Shown here: piece by piece, positions 10,213 through 18,568 of the stretch
Numbering within the stretch: the first letter of the stretch is position 1
How the letters are laid out: each line of letters starts with the position of its first letter
Assembly: GCA_016710365.1 (NCBI GenBank)
Contig: JADJVW010000005.1
Location: 162,102-226,101, forward strand
Origin: Candidatus Caldilinea saccharophila
GTDB taxonomy: Bacteria; Chloroflexota; Anaerolineae; Caldilineales; Caldilineaceae
Reading direction: 5' to 3'
Length of the DNA: 64,000 nucleotides
The notes under the pieces: generated by a model
Seen by the model: the letters and a program-made list of their open reading frames with translations, nothing else
The model's database searches: none
What the model was told of the DNA's origin: nothing
Position numbers and translations under genes: made by a program

Positions 10213-11278
10213 CTACGCATCTGGCAGTGCGCTAGTGGGCCGAAATCGTGCGCCGATCTTCTGCACGAGCCACAGGCCAAGTCCAATGAGCAACGCCAGC
10301 GCCAGCACCACCGCATAATAGGTGAGCGGAATCCATGTGATCTGATGAATCTTGGCGAGGCCGATCTGGTTGTAGACAAACAGTGCAAATGCGATATAGG
10401 CGCCAAGAATGCTCAGGCGCACCCAGCGGCAGCCCTAACCCGTGCATGGTCGTCGCCACGACAATGCCGGCAAAGCCAAAGAAGAACATCTGCCACAGCC
10501 CGTTGGAGGCAATAATCGCCACCAGGGTGCCGTGCACCAACACCATGGTTTCCAGCGCAAAGCCCCACCATTTGTTCAGATGAACACGCGTAAAGAAGAG
10601 GCTACCCTGCAGCAGGAGCAAAAACGTGTAAAGGAAGCCGATCAAATGACCGGACGTCGTCTCCATCGGGTGATACCAGAAGGTGTAGATGACGGCCCAG
10701 GAGAAAATGTAGCCGTGATATTTGCGCAAAAACTGCATGGTGCGCTGCGGAAGTGGCGTCTTCTTGCCAAAGAACATGCCACGCCGTGGGTTCTCCATCA
10801 TCACAATGAGAACGAGCATCAAAATAACCGACCATTGCGAGGTGAAAATATGCACATCTTGCGCCAGCCCGTCGTACCAGACATGCGTCTGCACTAGATG
10901 CAACAGGACGAACAGAGCATTGACGGCCAGCGCGGCAATATTGTATTTGCTCAGGCTGGTCCCATATTGGGTGCGATGGCGTTGCGCCAGCACCAGGATC
11001 GCCCAGATCGCGGCATTGTGCATCAAGTAGAAGCCCCAGGCGGTGACGCGCGCCCAGGTTTCCGGCGCCGGCAGCTTCCAATAGTACCAGGTTGCGCCTT
11101 GGTCGGGGAGGTGCGGAAAAGCAGCAAGCCGTGGGCCAAGCATCCAGATCAGCAGCGTAAACGCCGCGCTGAATAGGATGCCGCCCCAGAGCACCGCGCG
11201 ATCCCGGCGCGGGGGAGATGACGCAGGTCGCGCAGCAGGCGCCGCGGACGATGGGAGTTGTGATGGATTCGCTGTCAT
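10213..11278 (-). CDS. Polytopic membrane protein, His-rich, function unknown, frameshifted
   Basis: After a Pro/Ala-rich cytoplasmic tail the protein has about nine hydrophobic segments. Histidines and aromatic residues recur at helix ends: YLMHNAAIW, LLHLVQTHVWYD, RKYHGYIFSW, FWYHPMETTSGHLIG, RVHLNKWW and MVLVHGTLVA. Paired histidines in helices recall haem-binding or ferric-reductase-like membrane proteins, but no signature is decisive. A one-base shift near 10425-10435 separates the main part from a last segment with ILGAYIAFALFVYN and VVLALALLIGLGLWLVQK. The start is taken at ATG 11278; an earlier one at 11293 is possible. A 91-bp repeat array lies directly upstream. Confidence 0.5.
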
Positions 11279-11313
11279 TTGATTGCCTTTCATGTTTCGT
11301 GAGCAACACGCCG

Positions 11314-11796
11314 GGATGCGTCGGGCTGGTAGCCCGACCTACGTTTCATTTCCTCGTAGGTCACGCTACCAGCGTGACGGCATTGGTTGCCGCAAATTGC
11401 GCCGGAGTGCGTCGGGCTGGTAGCCCGACCTACGTTTCATTTCCTCGTAGGTCACGCTACCAGCGTGACGGCATTATTGCCGCAAATTGCGCCGGAGTGC
11501 GTCGGGCTGGTAGCCCGACCTACGTTTCATTTTCTTGTAGGTCACGCTACCAGCGTGACGGCATTGGTTGCCGCAAATTGCGCCGGAGTGCGTCGGGCTG
11601 GTAGCCCGACCTACGTTTCACTTTCTTGTAGGTCACGCTACCAGCGTGACGGCATTGGTGGCCGCACGATACCGCCGGTGTGCGTCGGGCTGGTAGCCCG
11701 ACCTACGTTTCACTTTCTTGTAGGTCACGCTACCAGCGTGACGGCATTGGTGGCCGCACGATACGCCGGGATGCGTCGGGCTGGTAGCCCGACCTA
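11314..11796. repeat. Tandem array of about 91-bp units with two palindromes each
   Basis: Six cores GTCGGGCTGGTAGCCCGAC begin at about 11320, 11411, 11501, 11592, 11684 and 11775, spacing 90-92 bp. Between them each full unit carries a second palindrome, GTCACGCTACCAGCGTGAC. Units differ by a few substitutions, with compensating symmetry in the palindromes. The last copy supplies the TAG stop of the lactate dehydrogenase. There are no unique spacers, so this is not a CRISPR array. Confidence 0.92.
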
Positions 11797-12747
11797 CTCA
11801 GAGGCCGAGGCTGGAAATGGCTTCACGGACAATCGAGGCGCTGCGCTGCAGGCTGCTTCCTCGCCTGCGCTGAGCGGCTGCGGGAAGGTGGCGAATGCCG
11901 TCGCCGCCAACCAGCGCGGCAAAGCGATCGTGACATCTTTGACGCCAGCCACCTCTGCGGCCGGCGCACACACCGTCAGGATCGAACGTTGGTCTTCGAT
12001 GACGCTTTCGACAATGCGCGCCAGCGCGCTGCCGATGCCGTAATAAGTGGCGCCTTTGCCTTCGATGATCGAGTACGCGGCGCGGCGTACGCTTTGGTCG
12101 ATGGTTGCGCGGTCTTCGTCGGTGAGTTGGATCTGTTGGCGGCGGCAGAATTCATCCAGTGTGGCGCCACCGATGGTGACTTGCGACCACGCCAGCATTT
12201 CTGAATCACCATGCTCGCCCAGGACGTAGGCGTGGACGTGTTGCGGATCAACGCCAATTTTCTGGCCGAGGAGGGTGCGAAAGCGCGCCGTATCCAATGT
12301 GGTGCCGGAGCCAAAGACGCTGCCCGGGGGAGCGCCAAGCGCCCGCGCAAGGTGGGCGGTGAGGTGCGTCGTAATATCCACCGGATTGGTGGCGACTACC
12401 AGCTTGGCCTGCGGCGCGTGCTCCAAAATGGTCGGTACGATCTGGCGAAAGACCGCGGCGTTGCGTTCGAGCAATTGCAGCCGCGTCTCACCTGGCTTCT
12501 GGTTGACGCCCGCGGTGATCACGACGACGAGGCTGCCACTCAACTCCGCATAGCCGCCGGCGCGGATCGTCATCGGATGGGCGAACGGTATGGCGTGGCG
12601 AATGTCGTTGGCCTCGGCTTCGGCGCGTTTCGTGTTCAGGTCGACCAGCACGATCTCGCGCCCGACGCCGCGCATTACCATGGCGTAGGCTGCCGTAGCG
12701 CCGACGAACCCGCTGCCCACAATCCCGATCTTGCCACGTAATAACAT
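11794..12747 (-). CDS. ldh: L-lactate dehydrogenase
   Basis: NAD-dependent reduction of pyruvate to L-lactate. The 317-residue protein has the NAD fold KIGIVGSGFVGATAA, the specificity loop ITAGVNQKPGETRLQLL with Gln as in lactate rather than malate dehydrogenases, ATNPVDI, the active-site region GTTLDTARFR, and the catalytic His in VLGEHGDSEMLAW. The ATG at 12747 gives the family N-terminus. The last twenty residues (from about GEEAACSAAP) look unlike the family, and the stop codon lies in the adjacent 91-bp repeat, so the native 3' end was probably replaced when the repeat arrived. It follows the desaturase gene by 31 bases in the same direction. Confidence 0.92.
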   Translation of the reverse strand: MLLRGKIGIVGSGFVGATAAYAMVMRGVGREIVLVDLNTKRAEAEANDIRHAIPFAHPMTIRAGGYAELSGSLVVVITAGVNQKPGETRLQLLERNAAVFRQIVPTILEHAPQAKLVVATNPVDITTHLTAHLARALGAPPGSVFGSGTTLDTARFRTLLGQKIGVDPQHVHAYVLGEHGDSEMLAWSQVTIGGATLDEFCRRQQIQLTDEDRATIDQSVRRAAYSIIEGKGATYYGIGSALARIVESVIEDQRSILTVCAPAAEVAGVKDVTIALPRWLAATAFATFPQPLSAGEEAACSAAPRLSVKPFPASASE

Positions 12748-12778
12748 AAACTTGCTCCTTGCTGGCTGGATAAGCAGG

Positions 12779-14330
12779 TCAGGTTGTTTTTACAAGCGGC
12801 GCGTCTGTGGAGGCGCGCCGGTCGACGGGCAGGGCCTCATTTGCGCGCCCATCCGCAAGGATAGCACGCGCCACCCGCAAACCGCCTAATGCCACCGCGG
12901 CCGTCGATTGTCCAGGGAAAATGCTGTCGCCCACCATCCACAAGCCTGCGCCAAGGCGCGGCCCCCACGCCTGGAAAAGATCCGTTTGCGGAAAGCCGCC
13001 CACCCAGCCCTGGACGCGCCGCGTGAAACGCTGAAAGGTCACGGGTGTGCCGGGCAGAGTCAGTTCGGCCGCGGCGCGCAGATCCGGCAGGACGCGCTCG
13101 GCTGCACGCAACATCCGCTCGGCATAGTTCGATTTGCGCTGTGCATCGTGGTGGGGATCGTAGTGGAACAGCCGCCACCAGGGCGCAAGCGCGGTATGCG
13201 TGCTGATCGTCAAGGCGCGGCGGCCGGCCGGCGCACGCCCACTGTCCCACGCAGGGCTGAGCGATAGAAAGACGCTGTTCCCTTCGCCCAGTGGCTCGCG
13301 TGCCAGCACCTGGTGGTGAAGCGGCAGCTCTGGCGGGATGGCGCGCTCGTCCACGCCGACATAGACCATGAACGCGCCCCACCCTGGCTGCGGCGCGTCA
13401 GGAAGCTTTTGCAGCGCTGCCGGCGTGTGATCTCCTGTCAATTTGGCGATATTCCAGGGCGGCAGGTTGGCGATGACAGTGTGTGCAGGATAGCGCTGCC
13501 CGCGTTTGGTTTCAACCGCCACCGGGCGCCCCTCTGCATAGATGATGCGGCTTACCTCCTGCCGGTAGCGCACCTTGCCGCCATGACGCTGCACCGCGTC
13601 GGCCAGCGTCTGGGCGATGGCGCCGATGCCGCCGGTCAGATGCACCACCCCGCGGCGCGGCAGGTCAAGCGCGGCCGCGCCGTAGAGCGCATTGGCGTGG
13701 GCGCTGGTCGTCTGCGCGGCGATCAACAGTTGTGCGTCGACAAGAGCCGCAGCGCCTTGGGCGCAGCCTGCAAATGGGCGGCGACAGGACGGAAAGCGTC
13801 GGCCAACAGCCGTGGATGCAAGTGGCTCGGCAGATCGGCAAGCAGCCAGCGCAACCCATCGCCGGCCAACGCACCCAGTTCGCCAGGCGTCTGAGGCGGC
13901 CATGCAGGCGCGCGCAACGCCAGATCCCACAAGGCATCGGCGGTGCGTTCCTGCCAGCGCCAAAACGTCGCAGCCGGCTCGCCAAACGCGCGTGCATATT
14001 CCGGCCAGCGCCGTGCATCGCCGTAACGAGTGACGGCCTGACCGTCCGGCAAATGCACGGTCATCGCGGGGTCGTCGGCGTGCGCGGGCCAGCGCTCGAT
14101 CCCGACAGCCCGCGCCACCAGGTCCATGGGGCGCCGGGATAAAAGCCGCCCGCCAGTGTAGCGCCGGCTTCAAAGCGGTAGCCTTGGTGAAAAAAAACGC
14201 CCGCGCAGCCGCCTGGATAGACATGCGCCTCCAATACGGTGACATCCAATCCTGCCTGGGCCAGCAGGGCCGCGGTGGTCAGCCCTCCAATCCCTGCGCC
14301 AATGACTACAACAGGCTCGCGGCTAGGCAT
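12779..14330 (-). CDS. Carotenoid desaturase/isomerase-type FAD oxidoreductase (CrtI/CrtD/CrtISO family), frameshifted
   Basis: The N-terminus PVVVIGAGIGGLTTAALL is the FAD-binding fold, followed by VTVLEAHVYPGGCAG and FEAGATLAGGFYPGAP. Two one-base shifts are needed, near 14130 and near 13741, to join it to LLVDAQLLIAAQTTSA, GVVHLTGGIGAIAQTLADA and the C-terminal signature LWMVGDSIFPGQSTAAVALGG, typical of desaturases and carotene isomerases. Combined length of about 517 codons suits the family. It overlaps the SRPBCC gene upstream by 25 bases and lies in a run of same-strand genes ending at the CarH-like regulator, with phytoene synthase divergent, so a carotenoid role is likely. Which desaturation step it performs is not clear. 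Confidence 0.82.
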
Positions 14331-14818
14331 AAGATCAACTTCCTCAGATTCAGTGCGGCGCGTGCAGCCGCGTTGACGTTGCACGCAAGCAAGCGGCGCG
14401 TCTTCCAACCTCGATAGGCAAACAGGATCGGCAGCCCTCCCCACATGCTCAGACCAACGAGCTTCCAAAACCAGTGGCGGTGCAAGGTCGCGGTGACCTG
14501 GTCGGCCACCACTGTGGTCTGGGCGTCGATGGGCAAGAAGGTGTGCAGATGCTCCCAACTTGCAAATGGCCCGCTGAGTTGGCGATCCACAAAGCTGGTG
14601 GGCGTGGTTTGCTCGATCTGCGCGACCCAGCGCACGGGCAACGGGCCCAACCACATCGTGAAGTCCATCCGATCGCCCTCATTTAACTGCGCGGGCGCTT
14701 CATGCACGCGCACGAGGATCGGCGGCGGGGTGATGGCGCCCATGCTTGCCGAACGCTGATGAAAGGCCGCCACCGCGGCGAGAGGCGCGTTGACGGTGAA
14801 GCGATGCTCATAACGCAC
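14306..14818 (-). CDS. SRPBCC/START-like ligand-binding protein
   Basis: A 170-residue protein beginning MRYEHRFTVNAPLAAVAAFH, the usual first strand and helix of the SRPBCC fold. It continues with ILVRVHEAPAQLNEGDRMDF, WVAQIEQTTPTSFVDRQ, GPFASWEHLHTF and VADQVTATLHR, as in polyketide-cyclase/dehydrase-like and ligand-binding members. The C-terminus has a hydrophobic helix LVGLSMWGGLPILFAY. Its 3' end overlaps the desaturase start, and the SDR gene ends 6 bases upstream, so all three are likely co-transcribed. In such clusters SRPBCC proteins bind hydrophobic molecules; the ligand here is unknown. The last residues, ARAALNLRKLILCLAASLL, overlap the next gene and may be a read-on tail. Confidence 0.75.
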   Translation of the reverse strand: MRYEHRFTVNAPLAAVAAFHQRSASMGAITPPPILVRVHEAPAQLNEGDRMDFTMWLGPLPVRWVAQIEQTTPTSFVDRQLSGPFASWEHLHTFLPIDAQTTVVADQVTATLHRHWFWKLVGLSMWGGLPILFAYRGWKTRRLLACNVNAAARAALNLRKLILCLAASLL

Positions 14819-14824
14819 GGCGCT

Positions 14825-15847
14825 CTACTCCTTGCCTGCAACCGCGGGCGATTTATCTTTATTTTCAGCGGCAGTAGGGGTGGGGGAAGTGGGTGCACCA
14901 GCAGCGGGTGCAACAACGCCATTGGCGTGCGCCGAGGTGTCCAACAGAGCGCGCACGGCTGCCTGGGCCGTTTCAAACTTGAATTTGAAGCCCAAATCGA
15001 GCAGTTTTTGCGGAATGGCGCGCTGGCCCTCAAGCAGCACTACCGACATCTCTCCGAAGACGGCTTTCATTGCAAAACCAGGTGCGGGGACAAACGAGGG
15101 GCGGCCGAGCACCTCGCCGACGATCTGCCCAAATTCCTGATTGGTGACCGGGTTGGGCGCCGTCAGATTAAAAGGCCCCGTCGCCTTTTCGTTTTGGAGC
15201 AGAAATTGGATCGCACGCACTTCGTCGTCGATATGAATCCACGGGTACCACTGCTTGCCGCTGCCCACCGGGCCGCCCGCAAACAATTTGAACGGCAACA
15301 CCTGCTTGGGAAATGCTCCCCCTTCATTGCTCAACACGACGCCGGTGCGGATGATGGCGCGGCGCACACCCAGTTTGCTGACGGGCGCGGTCGAGGCCTC
15401 CCAGTCGAAGCAGACCTTGGACAAGAAGTCGCCGCCCGGCGAGAAGGATTCCGCGATCTGGGCGTCGCCACTCTGCGTCCCATAGTAGCCGACGGCGGAG
15501 GCTTGGATCAGCACGCCAGGCTTGGCGGTGGCCGCGGCGATGGCTTCCATGACTGCCCTGCCCGCGTCGAGGCGGCTTTGGCGGATCAATTGCTTGCGCT
15601 CCGTGGACCAACGCTGATCCGCGATGCCGGCGCCGGCCAGATTAATGATCGCGCCCGCGCCATCCGCAAGGCTGCCCCAGCCGTCGGCGCTTTTGCCGTC
15701 CCACTTTTGCAACTTGACGCCCACAGGCATCTCTTTGACCTTCTCCGGCTGGCGCGAGAGGACGATCACTTCGTGTCCATCTGCTAGCAGCGCCTGGCTG
15801 AGGGGCCGTCCAATCAGACCGCCGCCCCCTGAAATCAGTACACGCAT
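14825..15847 (-). CDS. TIGR01777-type NAD(P)-dependent epimerase/SDR
   Basis: Extended short-chain dehydrogenase of the TIGR01777 family. The ATG at 15847 is chosen over the upstream in-frame start because AAGGAGAG precedes it and the nucleotide-binding motif MRVLISGGGGLIGRPLS follows at once. Other signatures are AIINLAGAGIADQRW, ASAVGYYGTQSGD with the Tyr of the catalytic dyad, RTGVVLSNEGGA, WYPWIHIDDEVRAI and GPFNLTAPNPVTNQEF. A C-terminal DUF1731-type segment ends KLLDLGFKFKFETAQ, followed by a low-complexity Ala/Pro/Thr tail of about 40 residues that is unusual. It lies 31 bases after the CarH-like gene. Family members are often in light-responsive LitR regulons; the substrate is unknown. 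Confidence 0.88.
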   Translation of the reverse strand: MRVLISGGGGLIGRPLSQALLADGHEVIVLSRQPEKVKEMPVGVKLQKWDGKSADGWGSLADGAGAIINLAGAGIADQRWSTERKQLIRQSRLDAGRAVMEAIAAATAKPGVLIQASAVGYYGTQSGDAQIAESFSPGGDFLSKVCFDWEASTAPVSKLGVRRAIIRTGVVLSNEGGAFPKQVLPFKLFAGGPVGSGKQWYPWIHIDDEVRAIQFLLQNEKATGPFNLTAPNPVTNQEFGQIVGEVLGRPSFVPAPGFAMKAVFGEMSVVLLEGQRAIPQKLLDLGFKFKFETAQAAVRALLDTSAHANGVVAPAAGAPTSPTPTAAENKDKSPAVAGKE

Positions 15848-15878
15848 TTTTCTCTCCTTTTTGATATGACAAACATGC

Positions 15879-17288
15879 TTAACGCCGCATATCTTTAATG
15901 TCTGCACGCCGTAGTGGAACTGGCGCGGGCAGTGGTCGCTCTAGAAGGCGCGACAGCCACTCCAATACGACATATCCTCGTTTTTCCAGGTGAAGAAGTG
16001 ACGCCTCAAAATAGGCGTTGAGGTAATCTTCGAGCATCTCCGCCGGCAGTTGATGGTGGTTGACAAGCAGCCCTTCCACCCAATCAATATCGGGATTCAG
16101 ATAGTTCATTCGCCCCAAGGTCAACGCGGCAATGACAGCGCGGCCGAAGTTGAGATTGGCAATCGCCAACAGCCGCTGAGACATCTTATCCGACAGCTTC
16201 TCCCAGACGTCAGCTTCGATGACCACTTGACGGGAGCGAAAGTGGTCAAGCGCTTCCTTGTATTCGTAACTTACCTGCCGCTGCGCCGGTTGCAGGCGCA
16301 GGTTTGTCATAATATGTTCGAGTCCGCCAATCACGTCCTCCAGCTTGTCGCCCAAGAAATAGCCCGGGACCACCTCGTGCAGATCCGGCTCCTCGGTAAA
16401 CACCAGGCCGCCAAACGCAACCGGCACGCGCGCTTGAAACAGCCATTCAGCCATTTCCAACAGTCCGGCGGCAGTGTGCAGTTGTTGGGCAGTCAGCACG
16501 ACCAGGTTTGGGCGCACCGCATTGAGCGTTGATTCCAGGTTGCGCAGCGGCACGTTGGCGCCTAGATAGACGACATCCCAGCCACGGCGACGCAGCAGAA
16601 GCGAAATGAGCAGAAGCACAAACGTGTGTTCTTCTTCCGGCGGACAGCCAACGAGGATACGGCCCGGACGCGTGGGCGCGGGCGTCGACGCCAGCATCGC
16701 CTCCATACGCCGGATCGCGAGCGCCGAAGCGAAATGTTCTTGTTGAACCGTGACTTTGCCTTCGTACCAACCCGCGCCGATCTCATGCAGTCCCTTCTGG
16801 ATCAGATCCAGGCAGACGGTTTCAGCCGGGAAAAGGGCGAATCCCTGAGCAAGCAACTGTTCCGCTCGAAACTCGTCAAAGTTGAGACAGGCGCTCACCC
16901 ATGCTTCGCGCAGTTGCGCGACCGGGCCAGCCTCGCCCAGTTTTGGCGATTCCACCATCGTAAATGCCGAACGCATCTCGTGTGTGCGCGCTTCGGAGCG
17001 GTGTAGGCCCGGGGCCAGAGAAGCGTCGAGCGGGTTCTTGCCTTCTTCTTCCAGCTTATGGAGCAATTCGATAGCGCGGCTGATACTCAGCCCTTCGTCC
17101 TGGCGCGCGATCAGCCACTTGATAATGTCGATGTCATATTGTGAATACAGCCGATGACCGCTGTCGGTGCGTTGCGGCGTTGGCACGCCATAACGCCGCT
17201 CCCACGCACGGAGGGTGTCAGCCTTTAAGCCGGTCTCTTGGACAACTGCCTTCAAATTATAAATAGGAGTTTTATCTCGATAAGTCAT
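15879..17288 (-). CDS. CarH/LitR-like MerR-family B12-dependent photoreceptor repressor
   Basis: An N-terminal MerR helix-turn-helix (YNLKAVVQETGLKADTLRAWERRYG) recognises operators. The middle has a B12-binding cap with the W-x9-EH motif (W in GAGWYEGK, EH in VQQEHFAS) that tunes light sensing in CarH. A Rossmann B12-binding domain follows with CPPEEEHTFVLLL, whose His would be the lower axial ligand, and VVYLGANVPL. About 150 extra C-terminal residues after the B12 domain have no clear family. In CarH, adenosylcobalamin in the dark makes a DNA-binding tetramer and light breaks it. Start at ATG 17288 is preferred because the promoter (17344-17372) precludes the 17372 start; ATG 17315 is also possible. 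Divergent from phytoene synthase. Confidence 0.85.
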   Translation of the reverse strand: MTYRDKTPIYNLKAVVQETGLKADTLRAWERRYGVPTPQRTDSGHRLYSQYDIDIIKWLIARQDEGLSISRAIELLHKLEEEGKNPLDASLAPGLHRSEARTHEMRSAFTMVESPKLGEAGPVAQLREAWVSACLNFDEFRAEQLLAQGFALFPAETVCLDLIQKGLHEIGAGWYEGKVTVQQEHFASALAIRRMEAMLASTPAPTRPGRILVGCPPEEEHTFVLLLISLLLRRRGWDVVYLGANVPLRNLESTLNAVRPNLVVLTAQQLHTAAGLLEMAEWLFQARVPVAFGGLVFTEEPDLHEVVPGYFLGDKLEDVIGGLEHIMTNLRLQPAQRQVSYEYKEALDHFRSRQVVIEADVWEKLSDKMSQRLLAIANLNFGRAVIAALTLGRMNYLNPDIDWVEGLLVNHHQLPAEMLEDYLNAYFEASLLHLEKRGYVVLEWLSRLLERPLPAPVPLRRADIKDMRR

Positions 17289-17343
17289 TACATCAGCCTG
17301 CGATAGTAGAACCATTGCACCTTGTGCGCCATTCCATTCCCAC

Positions 17344-17372
17344 ACCATAGCATAGGCGGAATTTTTTGTCAA
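17344..17372 (-). promoter_or_regulatory. Sigma-70-type promoter of the CarH-like gene
   Basis: On the reverse strand TTGACA (17372-17367) is followed after exactly 17 bases by TATGGT (17349-17344). It predicts transcription from about 17337, so the longer in-frame start at 17372 would lie upstream of the transcript. Pattern-based only. Confidence 0.65.
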
Positions 17373-17437
17373 TCATTTGCATAATGTTTTTCCATATTTT
17401 TTCTGGATATTACCTGGACAAATATAGTAGCGGTTCC

Positions 17438-17520
17438 TTGACAATTGATCTAGTCTATGTTACCTTCGCAAGTAAGTGACATATCCTTGTGTCATTGACC
17501 GACGCGTTATTGACCGACGC
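17438..17520 (+). promoter_or_regulatory. Putative crtB promoter and operator region
   Basis: TTGACA at 17438-17443 is followed after 17 bases by the weak -10 TACCTT at 17461-17466. Downstream, TGACA (17477-17481) and TGTCA (17490-17494) form an inverted repeat with 8-base spacing. The 12-mer ATTGACCGACGC occurs twice as a direct repeat, at 17494-17505 and 17509-17520 (15-bp spacing). Such elements in the leader of phytoene synthase are candidate binding sites for the divergent CarH-like protein. Inference from position and symmetry only. Confidence 0.4.
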
Positions 17521-17539
17521 CAGACATGGAGGAAGCTAA

Positions 17540-18472
17540 ATGCAGCTACAGCACGCCTGGGAGCGGACTTTACTGGATCTTGCCCATGAAGCATTGCATG
17601 GAGATTTGCCTGCCGGAGAAACTAGATTTGAGCAAACGCTTCTAGAGCAGTCCTATCGACATTGTGAATCGATCACGGCAGTCCACAGCCGTTCATTCCA
17701 TTTGGCTTCGCGCCTATTGCCCGCTGAAAAGCGCCGCGCCGCGCGTGCGTTGTATGCTTTTTGCCGTGTGAGTGACGATATCGTCGATCACGGGCAGTCT
17801 GATGCGCAGGAGCGCCTGGCGAACTGGCGGCGTCGCGCCACTTCCGCGCATCCTCCTTTGGATGATTTGGTGGCGATTGCCTGGGCCGATGCGCGCGTGC
17901 GTTTCAACGTGCCGATTCGCTATGCAGAGCAACTGATCGACGGCGTCGCACGCGACTTTCAATCGGTGCGCTACGACACGTTTGAGGAGTTGGCAGCCTA
18001 TTGTTACGGTGTGGCGTCCACCGTTGGGTTGATGAGTATGCACATTATTGGCTTTTCCGGGCAAGACGCGATCCCATACGCCATCAAGCTAGGCGTTGCG
18101 CTGCAGATGACAAACATTCTGCGCGATGTGGGCGAAGATTGGCGCGCCGGACGGCTCTATCTTCCACGCGAGGAATTGGATCACTTTGCCGTGACCGATG
18201 AGATGCTGACGGCGCGGGTGGTCACCGAACAGTGGCGCAGCTTTATGCGTTTTCAAATCGAGCGAAACCGTCGTCTCTATGATGAGACGATGCCAGGAAT
18301 TGCGATGCTAAATCGCGATGGTCGCTTTGCGATCGGTGCGTCGGCTGATTTCTATCGCGGCATTTTGGATGAGATCGAACGCAATGACTACGACAATTTT
18401 AGCAAACGCGCCTTTGTTGCAACCCCGCGTAAAATGCGGATGCTGCCTGGCATCTGGTGGCGCAGCCGTTGA
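17540..18472 (+). CDS. crtB: Phytoene synthase (squalene/phytoene synthase family)
   Basis: Joins two geranylgeranyl diphosphates head to head to give phytoene, the first carotenoid step. The 310-residue protein has the first Asp-rich substrate/Mg site in YAFCRVSDDIVDH, the loop AYCYGVASTVGLM and the second Asp-rich motif in QMTNILRDVGEDWRAGRLYLP. The ATG at 17540 has a good ribosome site, GGAGG, 8 bases upstream. It faces away from the CarH-like gene, the classical arrangement for light-controlled carotenogenesis. The nearest desaturase is 3.2 kb away on the other strand. Squalene-type relatives cannot be fully excluded, but the context favours carotenoids. Confidence 0.9.
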   Translation: MQLQHAWERTLLDLAHEALHGDLPAGETRFEQTLLEQSYRHCESITAVHSRSFHLASRLLPAEKRRAARALYAFCRVSDDIVDHGQSDAQERLANWRRRATSAHPPLDDLVAIAWADARVRFNVPIRYAEQLIDGVARDFQSVRYDTFEELAAYCYGVASTVGLMSMHIIGFSGQDAIPYAIKLGVALQMTNILRDVGEDWRAGRLYLPREELDHFAVTDEMLTARVVTEQWRSFMRFQIERNRRLYDETMPGIAMLNRDGRFAIGASADFYRGILDEIERNDYDNFSKRAFVATPRKMRMLPGIWWRSR

Positions 18473-18568
18473 GGGGCGAGTGCGGAAATGGAGTGCGGAG
18501 GCGTCCCCCTGCACTTGTGCGCAATGGGCAACGCGCAAAAGACGCCCCCGGTCAATTCAGCGCCATAA

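Noticed and set aside
11314..11796. CRISPR array
   Set aside because: The spacing is regular, but the whole 91-bp unit is repeated, with palindromes and no unique spacers, and no cas genes are nearby.
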